A stretch of DNA of 54,681 nt, from contig CAJAVE010000392.1 of the NCBI GenBank assembly GCA_903945325.1, forward strand, positions 1-54,681, given 5' to 3'. The notes under the pieces are model-generated. The model was not told the DNA's origin, did no database searches, and was given only the letters and a program-made list of their open reading frames with translations. This DNA is from an uncultured beta proteobacterium (lineage in GTDB: Bacteria; Pseudomonadota; Gammaproteobacteria; Burkholderiales; Burkholderiaceae_C). Shown here in pieces: positions 1-8,012 of this stretch; positions within the stretch are counted from its first letter, which is position 1; the number at the start of each line of letters is the position of its first letter. The position numbers and the translations under genes were made by a program.

Positions 1-156
1 CAAGGCACGGTACAGTGGATGGGGTTCGCGGGTCAGGATGAGCAAAAGGGTGTGACTGGGGTCCATCGCATCAAGTGCGTCCATGGTCACCACAAAAGGC
101 TCGGGTGGTTCCATTTCGCGCGCATCGATGACGATGTCTGCTTTTTTGGGTTCCAT
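1..156 (-). CDS. DUF2249 domain protein (partial, runs off the left edge)
   Basis: Only the first 52 codons are present. They read MEPKKADIVIDAREMEPPEP, followed by a segment ending LTREPHPLYRAL. A hydrophobic strand, then a basic or acidic turn and PLYRAL, is the pattern of DUF2249, a small TusA-like fold often found with hemerythrin domains and redox or nitric-oxide related genes. The ATG lies 4 nt after the TGA of the hemerythrin gene upstream on the same strand, so the two are probably co-transcribed. The biochemical role is unknown. The family call comes from pattern memory. Confidence 0.7.
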   Translation of the reverse strand, partial: MEPKKADIVIDAREMEPPEPFVVTMDALDAMDPSHTLLLILTREPHPLYRAL

Positions 157-159
157 GGC

Positions 160-612
160 TCAGGCACCCCTGACGGGTAGGAGTTCCTGTAGCTGCGGTA
201 GCAAGGAACTTGCCGGGTCATTCAGGAACTGGTCGCATAGGGGATATAGCACGTTTTCTTCCTTCAGGTTGTGCTGTTGCATCATGATCAGAAGGGTTTC
301 GGTAAAGCCCGCGTAGTCGTCCCCATCTTTTTCAGCCAGTGCTGTGCTGGCTGCATCCATCAGTTGGCGCATCTGCACGTGTTCACCCCGCATCACCTGT
401 GTTGGCCCCATGCGCATGCCGGACTTTTCTTCAAAGGCGGGAAAGAGCAGGGTCTCTTCGGCATCGAAATGTTGAAGAACCTGGGACTTGAACTGTGCAA
501 ACGCCACGGCAGCACCATTCCATTCCTGGTTGGCGACCAGGCGTTCGGCGTGCTCCAAAAAGCCATCGCAATAGAGATGGCTCTGAGCCATAAAATCCCG
601 GATGTTGTTCAT
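160..612 (-). CDS. Hemerythrin HHE-domain protein
   Basis: About 150 residues predicting a four-helix bundle with hemerythrin-type ligands: an early H in MAQSHLYCD, HFDAEETLLFPAFE, GEHVQMRQLMD and QHNLKEENVLYPLCD. These H and E residues are those that would bind a di-iron centre. Such proteins bind O2 or NO or repair iron clusters; the substrate here is unknown. I chose the ATG at 612 (MNNIRDFMAQ) because family members begin this way; a longer start at 648 would add 12 residues with no family resemblance. Neither start has a clear ribosome site. The DUF2249 gene follows 4 nt later. Confidence 0.85.
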   Translation of the reverse strand: MNNIRDFMAQSHLYCDGFLEHAERLVANQEWNGAAVAFAQFKSQVLQHFDAEETLLFPAFEEKSGMRMGPTQVMRGEHVQMRQLMDAASTALAEKDGDDYAGFTETLLIMMQQHNLKEENVLYPLCDQFLNDPASSLLPQLQELLPVRGA

Positions 613-754
613 GATTGGCGGTTGGACACAATTGAGGGCAAAACCCATTGTTGCGCTGCCAGCTTTGCCGCACCTTAACCCAGCTTAACAAAAAGTCGCC
701 CCTACCAGGCAGCGTTACATTAGCGTTCTGATCGTTTGAACCAAAGTTGCTGAC

Positions 755-1333
755 ATGAAAAAAATATCTCTTATTGCGTTGATGTTGCTTGCCGTAGCTT
801 CCCAGGCGCAGACCGGCAGTTCCAAAAAGGAACTGGTCGCGCGTATTCTTGTTTTGCAGCAGCCCGCCATTGAGCAAACGGCGCAGACGCTTGTTGAGCG
901 CCCGGCAGCGCAACTACAGCAGCAGGCCGGTTTGGCCATGCAAACTCGCGTGCCACCTGAAAAGCGGGAAGCCATGGCGAAACTCATTCAGGATGACCTC
1001 AAGAAGTACGTGGATGAAGCCGCACCCCTGGTGCGCCAACAGGCCGTGAAACTGGCACCCTCAACAATTGGCGCATTGCTCGAAGAAAAATTTACTGAAG
1101 AGGAGCTCAAGCAACTGATTGCCATCATCGAGTCCCCGGTCAACCGCAAATACGCACAGATGGGTGGCGAGTTTCAAAAGGCTCTGGGTGAAAAGCTGGT
1201 GGCGCAAACCCAGCCAATCGTCGAGCCGAAAGTGAAAGCGCTGGAACTGGCTGTTATCAAGCACCTGGGACTACCGCCGGTGTCAGCGGGCAAAGCTCCG
1301 GAGTCTGTGGTCAAGGTGCCCAAGAAGAATTGA
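755..1333 (+). CDS. Exported DUF2059-type protein
   Basis: 192 residues with a Sec signal peptide (MKKISLIALMLLAVASQAQ, cleavage likely after AQA). The mature part is a helical, charged protein. The segment LLEEKFTEEELKQLIAIIESPVNRKY matches the DUF2059 pattern, in which a helix with EEL and a later F/Y-rich stretch recur in periplasmic proteins of unknown function. The next gene starts within a few bases of the stop codon, so the two are likely one operon. The role is unknown. Confidence 0.8.
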   Translation: MKKISLIALMLLAVASQAQTGSSKKELVARILVLQQPAIEQTAQTLVERPAAQLQQQAGLAMQTRVPPEKREAMAKLIQDDLKKYVDEAAPLVRQQAVKLAPSTIGALLEEKFTEEELKQLIAIIESPVNRKYAQMGGEFQKALGEKLVAQTQPIVEPKVKALELAVIKHLGLPPVSAGKAPESVVKVPKKN

Positions 1334-1338
1334 TAGCC

Positions 1339-1917
1339 ATGCGTCGATTCGGTCTGCTACTTTTCCTGTTTCTACTGCTCGCGCCCCATGCGCGCGCTGA
1401 AAAATCTGAGTGGTCCATCGGAGTTTATGGCGGCAAATACTACGATTCAGAACCTGCCGGGTTTACCCAAGGACGGGCCAATTTCCTGAACCAGCACCTG
1501 CTTGCGTTAACCGCCAGCAAAACGGTTTGGCGCTCGGAGTCGATGCCCTTGTCGCTGGAAATTGACGCCATGCTGGGTCAGCAGTTTGGTCTGGATTCTT
1601 TGACAGAAATTGCCGTTGCGCCCATGCTGCGTTGGAGCAGTTTCCCCTGGAACCATGTTCTGCAGACCGACTTGCGTCTGGCCCCACTGGGCCTTTCTTA
1701 CACCAGCAAAGTCAGCTCACTGGAGCTGGGGACCGACGGCAAAGGCAGCCGCATGCTGAATCTTTTGTTGATTGAGCTGGCATTTTCCCGGCCACAAGAC
1801 AAGTCGGGTGAGGTGTTTGTTCGCTTGCACCACCGTTGCGCGGTGTACGACACGCTTAACAATTACGGTGCCAACGGCGAGGACTTTCTGGCGTTCGGCT
1901 ATCGGCACCGGTTTTAG
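1339..1917 (+). CDS. Outer-membrane beta-barrel protein, acyloxyacyl hydrolase/PagL-like
   Basis: 192 residues with a signal peptide (FGLLLFLFLLLAPHARA) followed by alternating amphipathic strands, ending in FLAFGYRHRF. A terminal aromatic F is typical of outer-membrane barrels. The segment VRLHHRCAVYD near the C-terminus resembles the His-Ser active-site strand of PagL-type lipid A deacylases, but the serine position is Cys (HRCAV), so deacylase activity is doubtful. I used ATG 1339; an upstream TTG at 1330 overlaps the previous stop. It faces fadD convergently. Confidence 0.7.
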   Translation: MRRFGLLLFLFLLLAPHARAEKSEWSIGVYGGKYYDSEPAGFTQGRANFLNQHLLALTASKTVWRSESMPLSLEIDAMLGQQFGLDSLTEIAVAPMLRWSSFPWNHVLQTDLRLAPLGLSYTSKVSSLELGTDGKGSRMLNLLLIELAFSRPQDKSGEVFVRLHHRCAVYDTLNNYGANGEDFLAFGYRHRF

Positions 1918-1931
1918 GGCAGCCGCAGCGA

Positions 1932-3572
1932 TCAGGCCACCGTGCGCAGCTCGCGCCGCAGTATTTTGCCAACGGTTGACTTGGGCAACGCATCCACAAA
2001 TACCACGATCTTCGGCACCTTGTAGGCCGTCATTTCCTTGCGGCAATGCGCAATGAGGTCTTCAACCGTGAGCGTGGCGCCGGGCGCCTTGACCACGAAC
2101 AGCTTCACCGCTTCGCCGGTTTTTTCGTCGGCCACGCCGATGCATGCACACTCGGCAACGCCAGGGCAGGCGCTGGCCACGGCTTCGATCTCGTTGGGGA
2201 ATACGTTGAAGCCCGAGACGATGACCATGTCTTTCTTTCGGTCGACAATCTTCAGGAAGCCTTCGGGCGTGATCACACCCACATCACCGGTGCGGAAGTA
2301 ACCGTCGGCGGTAAAGGCAGCTGCATTGGCCTCGGGTTGGTTCCAGTAGCCGCGCATGACCTGCGGGCCCTTCACGCAGACTTCGCCGGATTCGCCCAGG
2401 GCGACTTCATCCCCATAGTCGTCCAGCAGCTTGATATCGGTGCCGGGCAAGGGCAGGCCGGTCGTGCCGTTGAAATCCTGAATGCTTGCCGGGTTGAACG
2501 ACACCACGGGGCTGGTCTCCGACAGACCGTAGCCCTCGCGGATGAAGTTGCCGGTAATCGTCTTCCACTTGGCCGAGGTGGCCCCCACGACGGCGGAACC
2601 ACCTCCGCCCGAGAGGCGCAGGTTGGAAAAATCCACCTCGCCGATGCGCGGGTGCATGGTCAGACCTGCATACAGCGTATTGACACCCATGAAAATGCTG
2701 GGCTTGGCCTTCTTCAATACTTCGACAAAGCCGTCCATGTCCCGTGGATTGGCTACCAGCCAGCTGTCTGCGCCCACTGAGAAGTAGGTGAGAAAGTTCA
2801 CCATCAGCGCGAAGATGTGGTACAGCGGAATGGCTGTCACGATCACTTCCTGACCTGGGCGCAGCGCCGAAGGCATCACGCTCTTGAACTGTTCCACATT
2901 GGCCACCAGGTTGCGATGCGACAGCGCCGCACCCTTGGACAGGCCGGTCGTGCCGCCGGTGTACTGCAGAAAAAGCAGGTCGTCGCCGGTCAGTGCCACC
3001 GGCGTGCGAACCATGGGTGCGCCCTGGGTCAGCGCATCGGCAAAGGCAATGGTGCCGCTCAGGCGCGCGTCGATTGGGGGCGAGGGCAGTGCTGCGCCGC
3101 TGCCGTCACCCGGCGTCACCGTGACCACGGTCTTGATGCCGGTCTTGCCGATTGCCTCGGCCAGAGTGGGAGTGGAGCCATTGAAGACGACGATGATTTC
3201 GCTGCCGGAGTCGTTGAGCTGGTGTTCCAGTTCGCGTGGGGTGTACAACGGGTTGACGTTAACCTGTATAGCACCGGCCCGGGCTATACCCAGGAAGGCG
3301 ATGGGGAACGCCAGGAAATTGGGCAGCATCACCGCAACCCGGTCGCCCTTTTTGACACCGAGGCGTTGTTGCAGCCATGCCGCAAAGGCCGCGGACTGGC
3401 GGTCCACGTCGGCATAGCTCAGGGTCTGGCCGAAGGCCCGGAAGGCCGGTTGGTCGGCGAACTGTGCCATTGCCGCTTCGAGCATGTGCACCACTGAGGG
3501 GTATGCGTCGGCGTTGATGGTGGCGGGGATGTTGTTGGCGCTGTAGGTGGCGAACCAGGGTTTGGCAGTCAT
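1932..3572 (-). CDS. fadD: Long-chain fatty acid-CoA ligase
   Basis: 546 residues, full length for an AMP-forming acyl-CoA synthetase. It activates fatty acids to acyl-CoA with ATP, normally at the inner face of the membrane. Visible motifs are the P-loop YTGGTTGLSKGA (residues about 204-215), EGYGLSETSP (about 345), the hinge DRKKDMVIVSGFNVFPNEIE and the catalytic Lys region PKSTVGKILRRELR at the C-terminus. The start has a GGAG ribosome site 9 nt upstream. The exact acyl-chain preference cannot be read from the sequence. The gene stands alone, with a dispersed repeat just upstream of it. Confidence 0.93.
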   Translation of the reverse strand: MTAKPWFATYSANNIPATINADAYPSVVHMLEAAMAQFADQPAFRAFGQTLSYADVDRQSAAFAAWLQQRLGVKKGDRVAVMLPNFLAFPIAFLGIARAGAIQVNVNPLYTPRELEHQLNDSGSEIIVVFNGSTPTLAEAIGKTGIKTVVTVTPGDGSGAALPSPPIDARLSGTIAFADALTQGAPMVRTPVALTGDDLLFLQYTGGTTGLSKGAALSHRNLVANVEQFKSVMPSALRPGQEVIVTAIPLYHIFALMVNFLTYFSVGADSWLVANPRDMDGFVEVLKKAKPSIFMGVNTLYAGLTMHPRIGEVDFSNLRLSGGGGSAVVGATSAKWKTITGNFIREGYGLSETSPVVSFNPASIQDFNGTTGLPLPGTDIKLLDDYGDEVALGESGEVCVKGPQVMRGYWNQPEANAAAFTADGYFRTGDVGVITPEGFLKIVDRKKDMVIVSGFNVFPNEIEAVASACPGVAECACIGVADEKTGEAVKLFVVKAPGATLTVEDLIAHCRKEMTAYKVPKIVVFVDALPKSTVGKILRRELRTVA

Positions 3573-3607
3573 CAGTGAATCTCCAGGTTGCTAAGGAATG
3601 TTTTAGA

Positions 3608-3656
3608 TTAAATCGGGCTGTAGCCCTCGTGAAATATGCGCAAGCAGCTACTGCAT
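3608..3656 (+). repeat. Dispersed Comamonadaceae-type repeat, copy 1
   Basis: A core running from AAATCGGGCTGTAGCCC to GCGCAAGCAGCTACTGCAT. On the minus strand its inner end supplies the TAG stop of the FAD oxidase, whose last codons read TCA-ATG-CAG-TAG into the repeat. It belongs to the same family as the copies at 6671, 7904, 9190, 11991, 40745, 46981 and 54434. Confidence 0.8.
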
Positions 3657-5078
3657 TGATAGCACCCGACCGGGGTTCATCCGATTGTCGGGGTCCAGGG
3701 CCTGCTTGATGGCGCGCATCATGCCCAGTGCCACCGGCGATTTGTGCTGCTCCAGCTTCTCGCGTTTCAGGCTGCCCACACCGTGCTCGGCGGAAATGGA
3801 GCCGTTGAACTGGTCCACCATGTCGTAGACGATGGTGTTCACCCCTACTTCATCATCGCGCAGGAAGGCTTCGGCATCTACCCCGGCGGGCGCCTGCACG
3901 TTGTAATGCAGGTTGCCGTCACCCAGGTGGCCGTAGTTGACCAGGCGGGCGCCGGGGTAGGCCTGCTGCAATTGGGCGTCGGTCAGGCGCACAAATTCGG
4001 GGATGCGGGACACGGCGATCGAGATGTCGTGCTTGATGTTCAGGCCTTCTTGCGCCTGGGCCAGCGGAATGCTCTCGCGGATATGCCACAGGGCGCGCGC
4101 CTGGGTGATGCTTTCGGCCACCACGGCGTCGAGTACGCAGCCCTGTTCCATGGCCATTTCGAGCAGGCGCTCAAAGCAGATGCGGGCGTGGGCTTCGGAC
4201 TCCTGGTCGGAGTTTTCCAGAACTACGCAGTAAGGAGCTGTCGCGTTATCCGCAAACGGCACCCGCAGTTGCGGAAAGTGCTTGGTCACCAGGCTCAAGG
4301 CGAACCTGCCCATCACCTCAAAGCCGGTCAGGCCCGCACTCAGGTGCTGGTGGGCCAGGCCCAACAACTGCACGGCGGCATCCAGCGAGGGCACGGCGAC
4401 AAAGGCGGTGAGTTGGGTAGCGGGCAGTGGGTAGAGCTTCATGATGGCGCCGGTAATGACGCCCAGCGTGCCCTCCGACCCAATCATCAGGTGGCGCAGG
4501 TCGTAGCCGGTGTTGTCCTTGCGCAAGCCCGACAGACCATTCCAGATCTCGCCCTGCGCGGTGACGACTTCCAGCCCCAGGCACAGTTCGCGCGTATTGC
4601 CGTAGCGCACCACCTGCGTGCCACCCGCGTTGGTGCCCAGGTTGCCGCCAATCGTGCAACTGCCTTCGGACGCCATGCTCAGCGGGAACAGGAATCCGGC
4701 CGTCTCACAGGTTTCCTGGATGGCTTGCAGCACGCAACCAGCGTCTACGGTGACGGTGAGGTTGGCACCGTCCAGGGCGCGGACCTGGTTCATGCGCTGC
4801 AGGCTCAAGACGACCTGTGTGCCACTGGCGTCCGGCGTGGAACCCACCACCATACCGGTGTTGCCACCCTGGGGCACGATGCTGACGCCCGCCGCTGCGC
4901 AGGTTTTGACGACGGCGGCCACCTCGGGTGTGCTGGCCGGGCGTACCACGGCGAGCGATTTGCCGTGCTCGCGCTTGCGCCAGTCCTGTTCATAGGCACT
5001 CAAATTGCCATCGGTCAAAACGTTGCCAGCGCCAACGATGGCGCGCAGTTGTTCCAGCAGTTGGGTGAGTTGTGTCAT
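3648..5078 (-). CDS. FAD-linked oxidase, GlcD/D-2-hydroxyacid dehydrogenase type
   Basis: 476 residues from ATG 5078. The FAD_binding_4 half contains PQGGNTGMVVGS and GGNLGTNAGGTQVVRYG; the C-terminal half contains NYGHLGDGNLHYNV and SAEHGVGSLKREKLEQHKS, typical of glycolate and D-lactate/D-2-hydroxyglutarate dehydrogenases. It probably oxidises a D-2-hydroxyacid to the 2-oxoacid; the substrate is unknown. A longer frame reaches 5177 but would overlap the upstream gene and adds an atypical basic leader, so MTQLTQLLEQL is preferred. It begins 5 nt after the DUF2069 stop. Its stop codon lies in a dispersed repeat. Confidence 0.88.
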   Translation of the reverse strand: MTQLTQLLEQLRAIVGAGNVLTDGNLSAYEQDWRKREHGKSLAVVRPASTPEVAAVVKTCAAAGVSIVPQGGNTGMVVGSTPDASGTQVVLSLQRMNQVRALDGANLTVTVDAGCVLQAIQETCETAGFLFPLSMASEGSCTIGGNLGTNAGGTQVVRYGNTRELCLGLEVVTAQGEIWNGLSGLRKDNTGYDLRHLMIGSEGTLGVITGAIMKLYPLPATQLTAFVAVPSLDAAVQLLGLAHQHLSAGLTGFEVMGRFALSLVTKHFPQLRVPFADNATAPYCVVLENSDQESEAHARICFERLLEMAMEQGCVLDAVVAESITQARALWHIRESIPLAQAQEGLNIKHDISIAVSRIPEFVRLTDAQLQQAYPGARLVNYGHLGDGNLHYNVQAPAGVDAEAFLRDDEVGVNTIVYDMVDQFNGSISAEHGVGSLKREKLEQHKSPVALGMMRAIKQALDPDNRMNPGRVLSMQ

Positions 5079-5083
5079 GGTGT

Positions 5084-5476
5084 TCAAGAGGTGGCGGCTT
5101 CTATGGCTTCGGGTTCGTGTGGATGTGCCAGGCGCAGGCGTACGTGCGCCGTGCACGCCGCAAAAAGGGTCAGGCACAGTGCAACCTCCAGCAGGCCGAG
5201 GTAGTTGCCGGGGGGCTTGTCGCTCCAGCCGCGCACCACGCCTTCAATGAAATACAGCCACACCACCAGGCTGACCCAGCGGTAGGTGTACATGCGGTTC
5301 TTCAGCAGGCCCGCCAGCGGAATGCACAGGGGCAGGGCTTTGAGCACCAGCCACGAGCCGCCCGGACGCAGCGGCGCCAGATACAGTTCCCAGGCCAGGG
5401 ACAGCGCAATCAGTGCCAGCACACTGCCCACGGCGAGCCAACGCGTGGTGTTGACGGAAGAGGAGGGGGTGTTCAT
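5084..5476 (-). CDS. DUF2069 inner-membrane protein
   Basis: 130 residues with about four hydrophobic segments (WLAVGSVLALIALSLAW, LVLKALPLCIPLAGLL, WVSLVVWLYFIEGVV and YLGLLEVALCLTLFAACT). WLYFIEGVVRGW is characteristic of the DUF2069 family of small integral membrane proteins of unknown function. The gene is 20 bp from the divergent yihY-like gene. A TATGAT hexamer (5491-5486 on the minus strand) lies 9 nt before the ATG, suggesting a very short leader. The FAD oxidase follows in the same transcript. Confidence 0.82.
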   Translation of the reverse strand: MNTPSSSVNTTRWLAVGSVLALIALSLAWELYLAPLRPGGSWLVLKALPLCIPLAGLLKNRMYTYRWVSLVVWLYFIEGVVRGWSDKPPGNYLGLLEVALCLTLFAACTAHVRLRLAHPHEPEAIEAATS

Positions 5477-5485
5477 GTCGGTGGC

Positions 5486-5491
5486 ATCATA
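5486..5491 (-). promoter_or_regulatory. Probable -10 element of the DUF2069 gene
   Basis: TATGAT on the minus strand, ending 9 nt before the start codon at 5476. It lies in the 20-bp gap between the divergent genes. A start of transcription 6-8 nt downstream would leave almost no leader. No good -35 box was seen. Confidence 0.4.
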
Positions 5492-5496
5492 GCGGC

Positions 5497-6714
5497 ATGC
5501 AATACCTTGAACGACTGAGGGGTTGGCTCAATGAAGTCGCCCAAGTGCCCTGGCTGCACGCACTGCGCACCCTGCGCGAGCGCTTTCGCGAGGACCGACT
5601 GGGTCTGACTGCCAGCAGCCTGACCTTTACCACCACCATTGCCCTGGTGCCTTTCATCACGGTGGCGCTTGCGGTTTTTACCGCATTTCCCATGTTTGCC
5701 AAGTTTCAGGACGTGCTGCAAAAGTGGCTCATCGAAAGCCTGGTGCCCGACAACATTGCCCGCCAGGTGCTGGGCTACCTCAACCAGTTTGCGGGCAAGG
5801 CCAGCAAACTGGGCGTGATGGGGTTGACGGTGTTGCTGGGAACGGCGCTGGCGCTGGTGTTCACCATTGACCGCACGCTCAACAGCATTTGGCGGGTGCG
5901 CACGTCGCGCCCGTTTGCGCAGCGAGTGATGATCTATTGGGCGGCGATCACACTGGGGCCGGTGCTGCTGGCTGTCAGCCTGAGCATGACGTCGTATGCC
6001 GTCTCTTTCTCCAAAGGCGTCGTGGGTGCAATGCCCGGCGGGGTATCGCTCCTGCTGGAACTGCTGCAATTTGGCTTGATGGGGGCGGGCATGGCCGCCC
6101 TGTTTCGCTATGTACCCAACACCCATGTGCGCTGGGGCCATGCGTGGATTGGTGGTCTTTTTGTATCAGGGGGTATTGAGCTGGCCAAGAAGGGGCTGGC
6201 GCTTTATGTGAGCAGCGTTCCCACCTATTCAGTGGTCTACGGTGCATTTGCCACCCTGCCCATTTTGCTGATCTGGATCTATGTGGCGTGGGTCATCGTG
6301 CTGTTGGGCGCAGCGCTGACTGCTTATCTCCCCAGTCTGCTCGCCGGTGGCACGCTGCGTCGCTTGCCACATGGATGGCGTTTTCAAATTTCGCTGGAAG
6401 CCCTTCAGCAACTGGAGAGCGCCCGCACAGCAGACACCAAGGGATTGACACTGGATCAACTCTGCCACGCCTTGCATGTGGACCCGTTGCGCCTGGAGCC
6501 ATTGCTGCAAATCCTGACTTCGTTCGACTGGATTGGGCAGCTGCGCGAGGTGCTGCAACCCGGCTCGGAGGCACGCTATGTATTGCTGGTGGACCCGGAT
6601 GTCACACTGCTCGAACCGCTCTTGAGCGCCTGGCTGGTGGAGCGAACCGAGCAGACTGAAAGAATATGGCAAATAGGCCGGTGGCCAGCGATAACACTGC
6701 GCGAGGTGCTATGA
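5497..6714 (+). CDS. YihY/BrkB-family inner-membrane protein
   Basis: 405 residues. The N-terminal two thirds contain about six membrane segments with the YihY signature LTASSLTFTTTIALVPF, then RTLNSIWRV and ALFRYVPNTHVRWGHAWIGG, and LPILLIWIYVAWVIVLLGA. The C-terminal roughly 120 residues are a soluble winged-helix-like extension seen in beta-proteobacterial members. The family was once misnamed ribonuclease BN; the function is uncertain. The last residues IGRWPAITLREVL and the TGA stop are encoded by a 47-bp dispersed repeat, so the native C-terminus was probably altered by its insertion. Confidence 0.85.
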   Translation: MQYLERLRGWLNEVAQVPWLHALRTLRERFREDRLGLTASSLTFTTTIALVPFITVALAVFTAFPMFAKFQDVLQKWLIESLVPDNIARQVLGYLNQFAGKASKLGVMGLTVLLGTALALVFTIDRTLNSIWRVRTSRPFAQRVMIYWAAITLGPVLLAVSLSMTSYAVSFSKGVVGAMPGGVSLLLELLQFGLMGAGMAALFRYVPNTHVRWGHAWIGGLFVSGGIELAKKGLALYVSSVPTYSVVYGAFATLPILLIWIYVAWVIVLLGAALTAYLPSLLAGGTLRRLPHGWRFQISLEALQQLESARTADTKGLTLDQLCHALHVDPLRLEPLLQILTSFDWIGQLREVLQPGSEARYVLLVDPDVTLLEPLLSAWLVERTEQTERIWQIGRWPAITLREVL

Positions 6715-6717
6715 AAT
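6671..6717 (+). repeat. 47-bp repeat, copy A
   Basis: It runs from AAATAGGCCGGTGG to GCGAGGTGCTATGAAAT and shares about 41 of 47 positions with copy C and about 40 of 47 with copy B. It encodes the last codons and TGA stop of the yihY-like gene. The 3' half, CGATAACACTGCGCGAGG onward, is identical to copy C. Confidence 0.9.
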
Positions 6718-6738
6718 GCATAACAAGCGCGGTACGTC

Positions 6739-7548
6739 ATGCACAATCACTGGATGATTGAAACTGTTGCCCAGTTGATGCGCCGTGCTGCTGCGCAAGC
6801 GATCCTGCCCCGGTTTCGGTCCCTGCATGCCAATGAGATCGAAGAGAAGTCGCCAGGCGAACTGGTGACCGCGGCTGATCGTGAGTCCGAGACCATGCTG
6901 ACTGCCGGGCTGCTGGCCTTGCTACCTGGCTCGGCGGTGCTGGGCGAGGAAGCCGCATCCACGCAACCCGATAGCGTGCAACGTCTGTCGGGTCAGGCTG
7001 ACTTGTGGGTGGTGGATCCGCTGGACGGCACTTCCAATTTTGTAGAAGGCAAGCCCATTTTTTCTGTCATGGTGGCACTGATGCGCCATGGTGAAACGGT
7101 GGCGAGCTGGATACTGGACCCGCTGACGGACACATTGGCCGTGGCTCAGAAGGGAGGTGGTGCCTGGTTGGGTGGCCAACGCATCGTCACGACTCGCACT
7201 GTGCCCAACGACGGCGACTTGCGTGGTGCTGTGTTAACACGCTTTTTGCCACGCGAACTGCGATTGAGCATAGATACCCGCGCGCAGTGCGTGGGTGGCA
7301 TTTTGCCGGGACTGCGTTGCGCCGGGCACGAGTACCCTGCCGTTGCTACCGGGTCGCAAAACTTTGTGCTGTTTTGGCGTACCGAACCGTGGGACCACGT
7401 GCCCGGAGTCTTGTTCATCACCGAAGCCGGTGGCTATGTGGCCCGGCTTGACGACACGCCGTATGTGCCACTGGATGGAGGCAAGGGCCTGCTGGTGGCA
7501 CATAACCGCGAGACCTGGCAAGCCGTTGCACGTTGCCTGCTGGCCTGA
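6739..7548 (+). CDS. Inositol-monophosphatase-family phosphatase
   Basis: 269 residues, the normal length. Metal-binding motifs of the FIG superfamily are present: GEEA (69-72), DPLDGTSNF (93-101) and a C-terminal WDHVPGVLFITEAGG in place of the usual WD.AAG...EAGG. The enzyme should dephosphorylate inositol phosphate or a related small phosphate (SuhB, HisN or CysQ-like); the substrate is not decidable. ATG 6739 is used; ATG 6754 would also fit. A higA-like gene begins one base after the stop. The segment encoding VAQLMRRAAAQA recurs imperfectly at 10355-10400. Confidence 0.85.
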   Translation: MHNHWMIETVAQLMRRAAAQAILPRFRSLHANEIEEKSPGELVTAADRESETMLTAGLLALLPGSAVLGEEAASTQPDSVQRLSGQADLWVVDPLDGTSNFVEGKPIFSVMVALMRHGETVASWILDPLTDTLAVAQKGGGAWLGGQRIVTTRTVPNDGDLRGAVLTRFLPRELRLSIDTRAQCVGGILPGLRCAGHEYPAVATGSQNFVLFWRTEPWDHVPGVLFITEAGGYVARLDDTPYVPLDGGKGLLVAHNRETWQAVARCLLA

Positions 7549-7549
7549 T

Positions 7550-7900
7550 GTGACGTGCCACATTGAAGCGGATTGCGACCGTGTGGTCGCATTGATGCAG
7601 TCGCTTCTGGATGCGGCTGGTGATGACGAAGCCCACCCCTTGTCCAGTTTGCTTGAACTGGCGGGCGACATGGTCTCGCGATACGAGCAGGAGCACCATG
7701 CCATTGAGCCCGCAAGTCCCAGGGAGACATTGCGCTTTCTCATGGAGTCGCGCGGTTTGAAGCAGGAGGATCTCAGCACCATCGTTGCGCAGAGCAACTT
7801 GTCGGCGATTCTGGCGGGCAAGCGGAAAATCAGCGCGACGATGGCGGGAAAATTGGGAAAATTTTTCGGTATCAGTCCGGCTGTGTTTGTACCGGTGTAA
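7550..7900 (+). CDS. HigA-type helix-turn-helix antitoxin-like regulator (orphan)
   Basis: 116 residues from a GTG that lies one base after the previous stop; ATG 7595 is an alternative. The N-terminal part (IEADCDRVVALMQSLLDA) and the linker YEQEHHAIEP, followed by an XRE-type HTH (LMESRGLKQEDLSTIVAQSN, then ILAGKRKISATMAGKLGKFF), match two-domain HigA antitoxins. HigA normally follows a HigB RNase gene; here the neighbour is a phosphatase and no HigB-like frame is visible on either side. It may be a solitary regulator or a relic. The stop is 3 bp before repeat copy B. Confidence 0.72.
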   Translation: MTCHIEADCDRVVALMQSLLDAAGDDEAHPLSSLLELAGDMVSRYEQEHHAIEPASPRETLRFLMESRGLKQEDLSTIVAQSNLSAILAGKRKISATMAGKLGKFFGISPAVFVPV

Positions 7901-7903
7901 CGA

Positions 7904-7950
7904 AAATCGGCTGCTGGCCCTCGATAACATTGCGTGAGGTGCTATGAAAT
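7904..7950 (+). repeat. 47-bp repeat, copy B
   Basis: It runs from AAATCGGCTGCTGGCCC to GTGAGGTGCTATGAAAT. It has the same length as copies A and C and sits between the higA-like gene and the ATPase gene. Its left half is the closest of the three to the wider repeat family (compare 3608-3656). Confidence 0.9.
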
Positions 7951-7961
7951 TTGAATAGGCT

Positions 7962-8012
7962 TTGACATGATATCGTGTAATATCAAAATATTAATTTGAA
8001 TTAGCACGATAT
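7962..8012 (+). promoter_or_regulatory. AT-rich promoter with palindromic operator over the ATPase start
   Basis: A TTGACA hexamer (7962-7967) leads an AT-rich stretch unlike its surroundings. ATATCGTG at 7970-7977 is the exact reverse complement of CACGATAT at 8005-8012; the arms are 27 bp apart and the second overlaps the start codon. A second small palindrome, TAATATCAAAATATTA, lies between them at 7978-7993. This arrangement fits an autoregulatory or antitoxin-type operator. The -10 box is not clear and no ribosome site precedes the ATG. Confidence 0.5.

Noticed and set aside
2046..3497. Long plus-strand frames opposite fadD
   Set aside because: Antisense shadows of a clear AMP-ligase gene.
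3744..5204. 486-codon open frame on the plus strand
   Set aside because: It is fully antisense to the FAD oxidase and DUF2069 genes, has His/Gln/Gly-rich composition and no domain; it is a shadow of high-GC codon use.
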